A stretch of 64,000 nt of DNA from Palsa-883 sp963847615 (lineage in GTDB: Bacteria > Pseudomonadota > Alphaproteobacteria > Acetobacterales > Acetobacteraceae): contig CAWKAN010000036.1 in NCBI GenBank assembly GCA_963847615.1, forward strand, positions 36,259-100,258, given 5' to 3'. Below the pieces are notes generated by a model. That model was not told the DNA's origin. It worked only from the letters and a program-made list of their open reading frames with translations, and ran no database searches. The position numbers and the translations under genes were made by a program. Of the stretch, positions 47,583 through 56,622 are shown one piece after another; position 1 is the stretch's first letter, and each line of letters begins with the position of its first letter.

Positions 47583-47979
47583 CGGCCGCCGCCGCGCGCC
47601 GCCACGGCGGGATCGGTCGGGTGCGGCGTGACAGGGCCCAGGTGTTCATTGCTTCGAAACAAAAAGTCTCCAAGCGCGCGCACGGAAGTTTGAACGGCGC
47701 ATGGCCGCACCGCGGCGGTCTCGCCTGCGTGGCGTGCGATGCGGTTTTGCCGTTGTTCTGGTGCACGCTTCCGGTGCCGACGGGGCGGCCGCGTTTGCGG
47801 CGGCGCCGGTCGGGGTGCGCCCCGCCGTCCGGGCGGTGAAATACTTCAGCGAAATCCCGCCGCTGCGGCGGCAGTCTTCGTTGCGTCAGAACGGCCCGGC
47901 AAAACCCCAACACCACGCCGCCTGACCCAAGACAACCAGCACCACCCATCACGGGTTGGTCAAAACGAAGGAGAGGACC
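47583..47979. other. Intergenic, no gene recognised
   Basis: GC-rich with an AT patch at about 47650-47680 and another near 47890-47960 that could hold promoters for the small secreted peptide gene. No repeat family member seen. Confidence 0.4.
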
Positions 47980-48117
47980 ATGAAGAAGACAACGATCGCC
48001 ACGCTGGCAGTCCTGGCTCTCGTGCTCGGGACCGTCGCGCTCGCCCGGCCGGCCAATGCGTTGTGGGAGTCCAATCCCAGCGGTCAGCATGTGATGACCG
48101 ACAACGCCAACGGCTGA
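47980..48117 (+). CDS. Small secreted peptide
   Basis: 45 residues, below usual gene-finding cut-offs: MKKTTIATLAVLALVLGTVA forms a textbook signal peptide, with a mature part of ~17-20 residues ending HVMTDNANG. GAAGGAGAGG lies at ideal distance before the ATG. Codons are host-like. Possible signalling or envelope peptide; no family recognised. Confidence 0.6.
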   Translation: MKKTTIATLAVLALVLGTVALARPANALWESNPSGQHVMTDNANG

Positions 48118-48131
48118 TCGCAAGGGCCACC

Positions 48132-48263
48132 ATGATGGCCACGCTGCTGCTGGCCGTGGGTGCACTGATCGTGGCGGTCGTCAGCTGCGCATTGGTGAAC
48201 CCACGGCCCGCACCACGGCCCGATACCGCGGGGCCGGTGTGGTCCGGCAGGGCGATGCGGTGA
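48132..48263 (+). CDS. Small single-pass membrane peptide
   Basis: 43 residues, MMATLLLAVGALIVAVVSCA then a Pro/Arg-rich tail ending GRAMR; AAGGG at -10. Starts 14 nt after the preceding peptide gene, so likely cotranscribed. Function unknown; it may be spurious. Confidence 0.45.
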   Translation: MMATLLLAVGALIVAVVSCALVNPRPAPRPDTAGPVWSGRAMR

Positions 48264-48504
48264 CGCCAAGGGAGTGTCTCATTTGAACGTCGGCCCGGGT
48301 GCAGCGGGAGATCCCAACGGATCTTCCGCTGCAGGTCCGTGTGCCAATCGGCGGGCGATCGATCAATCATCTGTGCGATTTGATGACAATCGCGGCGCGG
48401 CCGGCGTAATAGCAGATGTCCGAATGATCGACCCTCCGGCCGTGCCGATATCGTCATGCCGGCCCCCGGGTCCGGCGTGACGGGGGCGCAACGCGGAAGG
48501 GGCA

Positions 48505-49260
48505 ATGCATCCGCCGGTTGGTGAACATCGTGATGTCGCCCGTCTGGAAGTGGGGGCCGCCGTGAGCGCATTGGTCGGTATGACTGCCTTCCGGGGGATC
48601 GCCACGCCGGTGCTGGATCGCATCGAGGCCAGCAGCCGCGTGATGGAACTGCATGACGGCGCGCAGGTCTTCGCCCAGGGCGATGCGGCCGATGCTGTCT
48701 ACGCGATCATCGGCGGCCCGGGGCGGGTGCGCATCGGTGTGATCGGACGCAGCAGCAAGGGCCTGATGGTCGAGGTGTTCGGCGCCGGCGACATATTCGG
48801 CGAGATCGCCGTGATCGACGACGGCGTTCGCACCGCCGGCGCGGTTGCCGACGGCAGCGTGCGGCTGCTGCGGATCGGGGCGCCGCTGTTCCGGCAGACC
48901 CTGGCGGAGCAGGCCGCACTTGGCCGCAACCTGTGCGGCCTGCTCTCGGCCCGGCTGCGACGCACGTTCGAACTGTTGCAGGACGCCGCGTTCGAAAGCC
49001 TCGAGGTGCGGCTTGCCCGGCAGGTGCTGTATCTCGCCAGCCGTGACGGAAGACGCTCCGACCATGGGCTTCGGTTGGCGGGCCGGTTCCGCCAGGGCGA
49101 CCTGGCGGACCTGCTGGGGGCGACCACGCGGAGCATCATCACAATCCTGAATGACTGGAGGGCCGCCGGCATGGTGGCCTATGACGGCAATCGGGCGCAG
49201 TTGACGCTGCTCGATGAAGCGGCGCTGCGCGCGCTGATCGACGTCGCTGCCGCGGCGTGA
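48505..49260 (+). CDS. Crp/Fnr-family transcription regulator
   Basis: 251 residues. Cyclic-nucleotide-binding beta-roll: MELHDGAQVFAQGDAADAVY, then EVFGAGDIFGEIAVIDDGVR (the GEIA phosphate-binding cassette), with TAGAVADGSVRLLRI. No Fnr-type cysteine cluster is seen at the N-terminus. A dimerisation helix and winged helix follow, with recognition region QGDLADLLGATTRSIITILN. The GEIA...R arrangement is compatible with cAMP binding. It is immediately upstream of an adenylate cyclase gene, and a perfect TGTGA-N6-TCACA site lies between them, which supports a cAMP-responsive circuit (inference). Confidence 0.9.
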   Translation: MHPPVGEHRDVARLEVGAAVSALVGMTAFRGIATPVLDRIEASSRVMELHDGAQVFAQGDAADAVYAIIGGPGRVRIGVIGRSSKGLMVEVFGAGDIFGEIAVIDDGVRTAGAVADGSVRLLRIGAPLFRQTLAEQAALGRNLCGLLSARLRRTFELLQDAAFESLEVRLARQVLYLASRDGRRSDHGLRLAGRFRQGDLADLLGATTRSIITILNDWRAAGMVAYDGNRAQLTLLDEAALRALIDVAAAA

Positions 49261-49591
49261 CGACCGGGAACCTGGCGGTTTCACCGGCCAGCGCGACCGA
49301 GAGAGCACCGGGAGATTTCTCCCATGCGGCGCGATGATCCTGTTACGCTGCTGTGAATGCGCCCCGTCGATTGGGCAACGCGTTCGAGCGAACCACTTGC
49401 GTGGCCGATGCCGGCCTTGCTCGCCGGCCCGTGTGGTGTGACCGAGGTCACAGCATCCGGCGCGTGGCTGGTCCAGCATTCGGCCCGAACCGCGTCGGTT
49501 CATCCCGCGCATCGTCGTGTGCCGTGGTCCGGCCGCAGCCGGCCTGCGCCACGGCGGGGTGGCGACTTGCAGCACGCTTTATCGGGGACAT
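49261..49591. other. Regulatory gap between the Crp gene and the cyclase gene
   Basis: No gene. Contains the CRP-type palindrome at 49437-49452; the rest is GC-rich with no recognisable repeat. Confidence 0.5.
49437..49452 (+). promoter_or_regulatory. Perfect CRP-type operator
   Basis: TGTGACCGAGGTCACA fits the CRP consensus TGTGA-N6-TCACA at all ten fixed positions and is 16-bp palindromic except for the inner spacer. It lies 140 bp upstream of the cyclase start and 177 bp downstream of the Crp-family gene. Confidence 0.65.
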
Positions 49592-51523
49592 ATGCTAACA
49601 GTTCAAGAGCGAAGCGAAGGAGGGGCAGGTGCACCGTTCACGTGGGCCGGGCTACCGGCGCGCTTTGCCGCCTGTACGGCCCAAGCGGTGGTAATCGCGC
49701 CAGAGGAAGTTCCTTTCCCACTTCGTCCCGCCACCGGGCGGCGGCGCATCCGCCGTCGGCTTGCCGCGATCCTGGGCGCCGACATCCGCGGCTACAGCAT
49801 CCTGATGGCGGGCAACGAAGAAGACACCCATCGTCGCGTCAATGCCTCGATGGATCACCTGGTGCGCGAGATAGAGAAGTCGCACGGCCGCGTGTTCTCC
49901 CACGCGGGCGACGGGTTGATGGCCGAGTTCCCAAGTGCGGTCGAGGCGCTGAAATGCGCGTTGCGCGTCCAGGCGGATGCCGGCAAGCGCAACGCAAGGT
50001 TGCCGCCCGACCAGCGCATCGATTACCGCATGGGCATCAATTCGGGCGAGATCGTGTTGCTGCAGGGCCGCGCCGGCGGCAACGCGGTCAACATTGCCGC
50101 GCGGCTGGAGCAGATCGCCGACCCCGGCGGCATCAACATCTCGGGCACGGTGTTCGAGCAGGTCAGCAGCGTCGTCACGACAACCTATGTGCCGGTCGGC
50201 GAGCGGCGCCTGAAGAACATCCGCCAACCGGTGACGGTCTATCGCATCACGCCGGAGGCGTGCCTGTCCTGGGCCGGCATGCCGGCGCTGCCGCGGACGG
50301 CGTCCCGCCCGCCGCGGGCGTCCGACGAGGACTATCGCCCCTCGCTCGCCGTGCTGCCGTTCCGCTCGCTGCAGGAGGACAGATCGGAGGCGTATTTCGC
50401 CGAGGGGATGGTGGACGACATCATCCGCCTGCTTGGCGGGCTGCGGGACCTGCTGGTGATCTCGCGCAGCGCGACGATCGGTTTCTCCGGGTCACCGCTT
50501 GATCTTCGCCGCGTCGGCCATGAGCTCGACGTCCGCTACGTGTTGCACGGCAGCGTGCGCCGGGCGGGCGAGGCGCTGCGGATCGCCGTCGAGCTGAGCG
50601 AAGCGCAGACCGGCGATGTCATGTGGGCGGACCGCTTTGACGGCGCGCTCGGCGATCTGTTCGACCTGCAGGACCGGATTGCGTTGCGCGTGGCGACCGC
50701 CATCGCGCCGCAGCTGCGCGACCGCGAGCTGAGCCGCGCGCTGCGCAAGCATCCCGACAGCATGACCGCTTATGACCTGACCTTGCAGGCGCTCGATCTG
50801 TTCTACCGGATGGATCGATCCGCCATCCTGCGGGCGCGGGATCTGCTCGCGCAGGCCTCGGCGCACGATCCGGCGTATGCGCCCGCCTATTCGCACATGG
50901 CCTCGCTGCTGATGCGATGGATCGGCCAGGGCTGGTCCGAAGATGAGATGGAGGACCAGCGGAAGGCGGCCAACGCGGCGCGGATGGCGATCGAACGGGA
51001 TCGCAACGATGCGCTGGGGCTGGCCATCTACGGACACCAGCAATCGTACCTGATGAAGAACTATGACGCCGCCCAGGACTACCTCGAACGCGCTCTGGCG
51101 GCCGGGCCAAGCTGTGCCTGGGCCTGGGCCTACAGCAGTCTCACCTGCGGTTATCTCGGCGACTCCGCGACCTCGATCGCGCGGGCCGAGCGTGCGGTGC
51201 GGCTCTCGCCGCTCGGTCCGGAGGCCTCCTGGCTCGAGCACTATTTGTCGCAGTCGTATTATCTCGGAGACCGGTTTGACGATGCGATCGCGTGGGGCCG
51301 GATGTCGGCCGCCCGCACCGGCGGCAATACGTCGAACCTGCGCTGCCTGATCGCCAGCCTTGTCGCGGCGGACCAGATGGACGCGGCGCGCAAGACCGCG
51401 CAGCGCCTGTTGCAGCTCGTGCCGACATACCGCGTGGCGATCTTCCGCGCGCGAACACCGTTGCGCGGCGACGTCCGCGACCGGTTCGCCCATCGGCTCC
51501 GCCTGGCTGGAGTGCCCGACTGA
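49592..51523 (+). CDS. Class III adenylate cyclase with FlgO/TolB-like and TPR domains
   Basis: 643 residues from ATG 49592. The N-terminal cyclase domain (about residues 45-220) has RRLAAILGADIRGYSILMAG (first metal Asp), HAGDGLMAEF (second metal Asp) and GGNAVNIAARLEQIADPGG (Asn/Arg of the transition state). The middle domain SLAVLPFRSLQEDRSEAYFA / VISRSATIGF is the TolB/FlgO-like module seen in many rhizobial cyclases. The C-terminal half carries TPR-like helices (DLTLQALDLFYRMDRSAILR, YDAAQDYLERALAAGPSCAW). Predicted cytosolic, producing cAMP. First gene of a set with the PAP2 and G1-peptidase genes, 54 bp ahead of the former. Confidence 0.92.
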   Translation: MLTVQERSEGGAGAPFTWAGLPARFAACTAQAVVIAPEEVPFPLRPATGRRRIRRRLAAILGADIRGYSILMAGNEEDTHRRVNASMDHLVREIEKSHGRVFSHAGDGLMAEFPSAVEALKCALRVQADAGKRNARLPPDQRIDYRMGINSGEIVLLQGRAGGNAVNIAARLEQIADPGGINISGTVFEQVSSVVTTTYVPVGERRLKNIRQPVTVYRITPEACLSWAGMPALPRTASRPPRASDEDYRPSLAVLPFRSLQEDRSEAYFAEGMVDDIIRLLGGLRDLLVISRSATIGFSGSPLDLRRVGHELDVRYVLHGSVRRAGEALRIAVELSEAQTGDVMWADRFDGALGDLFDLQDRIALRVATAIAPQLRDRELSRALRKHPDSMTAYDLTLQALDLFYRMDRSAILRARDLLAQASAHDPAYAPAYSHMASLLMRWIGQGWSEDEMEDQRKAANAARMAIERDRNDALGLAIYGHQQSYLMKNYDAAQDYLERALAAGPSCAWAWAYSSLTCGYLGDSATSIARAERAVRLSPLGPEASWLEHYLSQSYYLGDRFDDAIAWGRMSAARTGGNTSNLRCLIASLVAADQMDAARKTAQRLLQLVPTYRVAIFRARTPLRGDVRDRFAHRLRLAGVPD

Positions 51524-51577
51524 CCGGCGCGCCAACGCACGTGCCTTGCCGCCTTCATCAACAAAAGGAGACAGCGC

Positions 51578-52546
51578 ATGCCCGCAAGTTTCGACGGCAA
51601 CGACGGCAACGACGGCAATGCCGGCAACGCAGGCGGCGCCGGTAACGCAACGAGTGCCAGTGGCGGATGGTTTTTCGCCGACCGCGTCAACCTGCCGTTC
51701 GTCACCGCGCCCGACACCGGACCGAACGCGGTGCCGCCCGGAACGATCGGGCAACTGACCATCATCCCCGATATTGCGCGATTCCCGGCGCGCAACTGGT
51801 CTGCCGAGTGGTATTCCTGGCTAACGTTGATCGAGTTCGCGGCTTCGAACTGGCAAAGCATCGATCCCACCGCCGACGCGGCTTGGGGTTGGCCTTCCCT
51901 GGTGGCCTACCCGCCGCCGGTGAACTGGCCGAGCCTGGGGGTCGTGGCAGGCGAACTTGCCGACCTGGTGACCGCGGCAGCGAATGAGCGGGCCGACGCC
52001 CTGGCCGAGATCCTGTCGCAGTCCAACGAGTTCATCAGCTATTTCCTCAACCTGTTGACCGCCAACCCGGGGGCGTATCCGCAAACCACCAAGGTGCTGA
52101 CGCTCGCCAGCCAGGTCGGCACCTTCGTCGCGATGTATTTCAAGGGCCGCTACAAGCGGCCACGCCCGTCGCAGCTCTGCCCCGCCCTGCTGCCGCCGAT
52201 CGAGGTGCCGGGCCACGCCTCGTTCCCCAGCGGTCATTCGACGCAGGCGCATCTGATGGCGCTGTGCATGGGCGATGTGCTCAACGGACTGCCGCAGCAG
52301 CAGTGCGATAACGTGATGGACGATCTGTGGACGCTCGCCGATCGTATCGCGCGCAACCGTGAGATCGCCGGCCTGCACTATGCCAGCGACACGGCTGCCG
52401 GCAGGGCCGTGGCGCAGGCCGGTTTGCGCCAATTGCATGCCTGCGTGCCGATATTTCTGGCCGGAACGTCGTTGGATGGAACGACGCTCTACCAGCACGC
52501 AGTCACCCTTGCGCAAGCCGAATGGCAACCGGGGGACGGGCCGTGA
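51578..52546 (+). CDS. PAP2/vanadium-haloperoxidase-like protein
   Basis: 322 residues with no signal peptide. The N-terminus is a low-complexity Gly/Asn run (FDGNDGNDGNAGNAGGAGN). The metal/phosphate site of acid phosphatases and vanadium haloperoxidases is complete: KGRYKRPRP (189-197), FPSGHSTQAH (216-225) and RNREIAGLHYASD (259-271, His267). It could be a haloperoxidase or a soluble phosphatase; the size and lack of TM helices favour the former group. AAAGGAGA precedes the ATG. Stop overlaps the start of the next gene (GTGA). Confidence 0.85.
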   Translation: MPASFDGNDGNDGNAGNAGGAGNATSASGGWFFADRVNLPFVTAPDTGPNAVPPGTIGQLTIIPDIARFPARNWSAEWYSWLTLIEFAASNWQSIDPTADAAWGWPSLVAYPPPVNWPSLGVVAGELADLVTAAANERADALAEILSQSNEFISYFLNLLTANPGAYPQTTKVLTLASQVGTFVAMYFKGRYKRPRPSQLCPALLPPIEVPGHASFPSGHSTQAHLMALCMGDVLNGLPQQQCDNVMDDLWTLADRIARNREIAGLHYASDTAAGRAVAQAGLRQLHACVPIFLAGTSLDGTTLYQHAVTLAQAEWQPGDGP

Positions 52547-53640
52547 ACGGCAAGTGTGCCGGTCGGGGAGGGGTTCCGGACTATATTATAGCGGACCTGA
52601 AAGGGCGCTTCACGAGCTTCGATGTGCCCGGCGGTGACCGGCCGTTCGATGCCTTGAGGCACCGTCCGGCGGGGCTACGGAAATATGGGCTGCCGCCCCG
52701 ACCGGATCTGCACCGACAGCCGCTGTTGCGCCAAGCCTGGGACGAAGGGTTCGGTAAAGCAATTAAACTCCAGCCGTTCGTGTTCGACCCTCGCCTGGTG
52801 CAAAACACCGAGTACCGCCTGGCCAGCAATCGGTTCGCGGACCTGTCCTTCGCGGGGAGCCAATTCGAGACCAGCCCCAACTGGTCCGGCGCCTATATCA
52901 CGGCGAACCAGGACAGGCAGTTCCTGCAGATCTGGGGAATGTGGAAGGTCCCGGACAATCTTCGGTTGCCGCCGGTGCCGCAGCGGGGGCCGCCGGACCT
53001 CCCATATTACTGTGCCAACTGGATCGGTCTCGACGGGCAGCGGCTGTATTTCGATTCGTCGCTGCCGCAGATGGGAACCGTGTCGATCCTGCAAGCGGAC
53101 GGCACGACCAGGGCGGAGGCATGGACGCAATGGTGGGCGCGTGAGGACCTCAATTCCGCTCCATTGCCGATCGGACTCGCGGTCACCCCTGGCGATCGCG
53201 TGCTGTGTGTCCTGACGGCGCTGGACCCGACAACGGTGATCTGCGCCATGGTCAACCTGAGCACCTGCACCGCCATGGCGGTGCAGGCCGTCGCACCGAG
53301 CGTGACGCTGCCCGATGGAAGCATGGTCCAGCCGAATATTGCCGGAGCGACGGCGGAATGGATCGTGGAGCGTCCGAAGGTGCCGCATCCGAAGCCGGAC
53401 CAGCCACCGGCGCCATACAATTTTCCCGACTATGGGCAGACCGAATTCGGGCTTTGCCTCGCGGTCGAGGGCCATGGCGTGGATATCTTCAACTTGTTCA
53501 CCGGACTGCCGCAGCAGTTGCAGGGCGCACGCCGCATCCGGATGTTCGACGTGCTGCGCGATCCGCCGCGTACCGCGTTCATCTCGATGCCCAGGAAGCT
53601 GGACGACATGTCCATCAACGTGAAGTACGGCGGCTTCTGA
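52543..53640 (+). CDS. G1-family glutamic peptidase (eqolisin-like)
   Basis: 365 residues from GTG 52543 (GGGGGA 6 nt before; an in-frame ATG at 52522 is an alternative). The core resembles scytalidoglutamic peptidases: SPNWSGAYI (NWSG block), FLQIWGMWKVP, YYCANWIGLDG, LPQMGTVSIL with the catalytic Gln176, and TAEWIVERP with the catalytic Glu272. Family members are usually secreted and acid-active, but no signal peptide is evident here; the first 110 residues may be a propeptide. Translationally coupled to the PAP2-like gene. Confidence 0.85.
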   Translation: MNGKCAGRGGVPDYIIADLKGRFTSFDVPGGDRPFDALRHRPAGLRKYGLPPRPDLHRQPLLRQAWDEGFGKAIKLQPFVFDPRLVQNTEYRLASNRFADLSFAGSQFETSPNWSGAYITANQDRQFLQIWGMWKVPDNLRLPPVPQRGPPDLPYYCANWIGLDGQRLYFDSSLPQMGTVSILQADGTTRAEAWTQWWAREDLNSAPLPIGLAVTPGDRVLCVLTALDPTTVICAMVNLSTCTAMAVQAVAPSVTLPDGSMVQPNIAGATAEWIVERPKVPHPKPDQPPAPYNFPDYGQTEFGLCLAVEGHGVDIFNLFTGLPQQLQGARRIRMFDVLRDPPRTAFISMPRKLDDMSINVKYGGF

Positions 53641-53666
53641 TCCGAATTGCCAGCGGATCCCAGGGA

Positions 53667-54620
53667 TCAGTGTGGCTCCAGGCTGCGCCAGCGCTTCACG
53701 TTCGCCGCGTGCTGCGCCAGGGTGCGGGCGAACATGTGCCCGCCGCTGCCGTCGGCGACGAAATAAAGGTCCTCGCTCGCCGCTGGATGCAGCACCGCCT
53801 GCAAGCTGGCGATGCCCGGCGCGCAGATCGGCCCGGGCGGCAGGCCAGTGTTCCGGTAGGTGTTGTACGGGCTGTCCAGCTCCAGCTCGGCGCGCGTCAG
53901 CGGATGATCGAGCACCCCGAGCCCGCCGCTCGCCGCATACACCACGGTGGAATCGGCCTGCAACCGCATCCCCAGCCGCAGCCGGTTGAGGAACACCGCG
54001 GCGATGTGCGCCCGCTCCTCGGGCTTCGCCGTCTCGCGCTCGACAATGCTGGCCAGGATCGCCGCGCCGCGCGGCGAGGCCAGCTTCAGGTCGGGCGCGC
54101 GGTCGGCCCAGGCGGCGGCCAGCGCCTTGGCCTCCGCCGCCTCCGCGCGGGCCAGCAGGGACGCGCGCGGCGTGCCGTATTCATAGGCATAGGTGTCGGG
54201 CAGGACGGCGGCTTCTTCGGTCAGCGTGACGGATCCGCGCGTCGCCTCGGCGTGATCCAGCAGCGCGGTGATCTGCCGCGCGGTCAGGCCCTCGGGGATG
54301 GTCAGGTGGTGCTCCACCGGGTGCGCGGTGCGCAGGATCGCCAACACCTCGCGCAATGAGGCGTGCGCCGGGAAGGCGAGTTCCGCGGCGTGCAGCGGGC
54401 CGGCGCGCAGCGTGGCCAGCATCGCCAGGCGGAATGCCAGCTTCGCGGCGATGACGTCGGCATCAAGCAGCGTCTGCGCGACAAGCGCGACGCCGCCGTG
54501 CGGCACGACGACGGCGCGCGCCGCTGGCAGCGGGCCGGGCATGGTGTAGATGTGACGCGCGGTCAGCGCCCCGCCGGTCGCGATCAGCGCCCCCAGCAGC
54601 ACCAGCAGCGCCACCGGCAC
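53667..54620 (-). CDS. mltG: Endolytic peptidoglycan transglycosylase MltG
   Basis: 317 residues from GTG 54618-54620. One N-terminal TM helix (ALLVLLGALIATGGALTA) and a periplasmic YceG domain. Blocks: HHLTIPEGLTARQITALLDH (LysM-like subdomain end), LPDTYAYEYGTPRASLL, ILASIVERETAKPEER with the catalytic Glu in ERE, HIAAVFLNRLRLGMRLQADS, and DSPYNTYRNTGLPPGPICAP. It cuts nascent glycan strands at the inner membrane. It follows fabF in the same direction, the common alphaproteobacterial order fabF-mltG. Confidence 0.95.
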   Translation of the reverse strand: MPVALLVLLGALIATGGALTARHIYTMPGPLPAARAVVVPHGGVALVAQTLLDADVIAAKLAFRLAMLATLRAGPLHAAELAFPAHASLREVLAILRTAHPVEHHLTIPEGLTARQITALLDHAEATRGSVTLTEEAAVLPDTYAYEYGTPRASLLARAEAAEAKALAAAWADRAPDLKLASPRGAAILASIVERETAKPEERAHIAAVFLNRLRLGMRLQADSTVVYAASGGLGVLDHPLTRAELELDSPYNTYRNTGLPPGPICAPGIASLQAVLHPAASEDLYFVADGSGGHMFARTLAQHAANVKRWRSLEPH

Positions 54621-54669
54621 GCAGGCGCGACACCGCCGCCGCGGCGAGGGCTCGACCGGAGGGGCGGCC

Positions 54670-55936
54670 TCAGGCGGCGGCGCGGAAGATGACGGAGGCG
54701 TTGGTGCCGCCGAAGCCGAAACTGTTGGACAGCGCGACCTGGATCCTGCGCTGCTGCGCCACGTTGGCGACGCGGTCGATGACGCTGGCGCGGCTGGGCT
54801 CGTCCAGGTTCAGCGTCGGCGGCGCCACGCCGTCGCGAATCGCCAGGATCGAGAAGATCGCCTCCACCGCGCCGGCCGCGCCCAGCAGGTGGCCGACCGC
54901 GGACTTGGTGGACGACATCGCCAGGCTGGCGCGCGGCATCGCCGAACAGCCGCTCGACCGCCTCCAGCTCCAGGTCGTCGCCGAGCGGGGTCGAGGTGCC
55001 GTGCGCGTTGACGTACTGGATGTCTTCGGGCGCGAAGCCGCCGTTCTTCATCGCCGCGCGCATCGAGCGGAAGGCGCCGTCATGGCCCTCGGCCGGCGCG
55101 GTGATGTGGTAGGCGTCGCCCGACATGCCGTAGCCGGCGACCTCGGCGTAGATCTTCGCGCCGCGCAGCTTGGCGTGTTCGTATTCTTCCAGCACCACGA
55201 CGCCGGCGCCCTCGCCCATCACGAAGCCGTCGCGGTCCTTGTCCCACGGGCGCGAGGCCTTCGCCGGGCGGTCGTTGAACCCGGTGGACAGCGCGCGCGA
55301 GGCGCAGAAGCCGGCGACGCCGAGCTCGCAGACGGCGGCCTCGGCGCCGCCGGCGACCATCACGTCGGCGTCGCCCCACATGATCAGCCGCGCCGCGTCG
55401 CCGATCGCGTGCACGCCGGTGGCGCAGGCGGTGACCGCGGAATGATTGGGCCCCTTGAAGCCGTATTTGATCGAGACGTGGCCGGAGCCGAGATTGATCA
55501 GCGCCGAGGGGATGAAGAACGGCGACAGGCGCCGGGACTTGCCCTGAATGCACCAGCGACCGCGGCCTCGAAGATGGTTTGCAGCCCGCCGATGCCGGAA
55601 CCGATCATCACGCCGGTGGCGCAGCGATCTTCCTCGGTCTCCGGGCTGCCAGCCGGAATCCTCCACCGCCTCGGTCGCGGCGACCAGGGCGAGATGGATG
55701 AACCGGTCCATCTTCTTCACGTCCTTCACCGGGATCCACTCGCCGATGTCGAGCCGGCCGTCGGCCTGCGTCCCGTTCGGGACCTGGCCGGCCACCTTGC
55801 ACGGCAGGTCCTTGGCATCGAAGGCCTGGATCGCCGTGATGCCGGACTCGCCGTTGATCAGGCGGCGCCAGACATGCTCGACCCCGAGCCCCAGGGGACA
55901 GGCAATCCCCATGCCCGTCACCACCACGCGACGCAT
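54670..55936 (-). CDS. fabF: 3-oxoacyl-ACP synthase II, with three frame slips
   Basis: About 420 residues, from the ATG at 55934-55936: MRRVVVTGMGIACPLGLGVE. Frame slips near 55650 and 55560 bracket a segment whose correct frame reads MIGSGIGGLQTIFEAAV, and a third near 54935 separates LFGD from the C-terminal frame. Active-site residues are all there: Cys in SAVTACATGVHAIGDA, His in YVNAHGTSTPLGDD and His in TKSAVGHLLGAAGAVE. The end NSFGFGGTNASVIFRAAA is canonical. Catalyses chain elongation in fatty-acid synthesis. An essential gene with three slips is most simply explained by sequence errors. Confidence 0.92.
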
Positions 55937-55965
55937 TGACGCTCGTGCTCCCGGGCGGTTCTGGA

Positions 55966-56205
55966 TCAGGCCGCCTTCTGCTTCTCGATGTAGTCGATGG
56001 CGTCCTTGACGGTGCTGATCTTCTCGGCCGCGTCCTCGGGGATCTCCACGCTGAAGGCTTCCTCGAAGGCCATCACCAGCTCGACCGTGTCCAGGCTGTC
56101 GGCGCCCAGATCATCGATGAACGATGCCTCCGGCGTCACCTTGGCCTCCTCGACACCGAGGTGTTCGACCACGATCTTCTTGACCCTGTCCGCGATCTCG
56201 CTCAT
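55966..56205 (-). CDS. acpP: Acyl carrier protein
   Basis: 79 residues from the ATG at 56203-56205, AGGAGT upstream. Phosphopantetheine attachment Ser37 in DDLGADSLDTVELVM. The sequence MSEIADRVKKIVVEHLGVEE is standard alphaproteobacterial AcpP. It carries growing acyl chains. It lies 29 bp before fabF, and ~420 bp after fabG, where composite copy 7 intervenes. Confidence 0.97.
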   Translation of the reverse strand: MSEIADRVKKIVVEHLGVEEAKVTPEASFIDDLGADSLDTVELVMAFEEAFSVEIPEDAAEKISTVKDAIDYIEKQKAA

Positions 56206-56320
56206 CGGCGCGCCACTCCTGCCTGAATTGGTTGGGCCCGCACGGGCCACGGTTGCGTTTCCGTCCGGGGACTATGCCGGGCGCTTAGCATGGTTTCCTC
56301 GCCGCCGCCAACACGGCGGG

Positions 56321-56615
56321 AGGAAGACCAGGGGCTCCGCCCCCGGAACCCCGCCAGGGGGGCTTTGCCCCCCTGGACCCCCCACCAGAGGCGGAGCCTC
56401 TGAACTCCATGACTGGGAGTGTGGGGAGGGGGAGGGGGCGTGTGGGCGCGGTGCCGATGCCGGCCGTCGCGACGGCCGGCACCGGCACCGCGCCCACACG
56501 CCCCCTCCCCCTCCCCACACTCCCAGTGAAGGGTTCCAAGGGCTCGCCCTTGGTGGAGGTCCAGGGGGCAAAGCCCCCTGGCGGGGTCCAGGGGCGGAGC
56601 CCCTGGTCTTCTTTG
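56321..56615 (-). repeat. Composite seven-hairpin palindromic element, copy 7, inside the fab operon
   Basis: Inverted orientation; H4 is 56415-56524 (110 bp). The tip is entirely different from other copies, ATGCCGGCCGTCGCGACGGC followed by the matching complement, while outer parts are conserved, a clear case of arm-to-arm compensation. It occupies most of the fabG-acpP gap, ending 8 nt from the fabG stop, and would be transcribed with the operon. Confidence 0.95.
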
Positions 56616-56622
56616 CGCGCGG

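Noticed and set aside
48372..48390. Possible Fnr/FixK box TTGATGACAATCGC upstream of the Crp-family gene
   Set aside because: Only the left half-site fits TTGAT-N4-ATCAA; the right half matches three of five, which is expected by chance.
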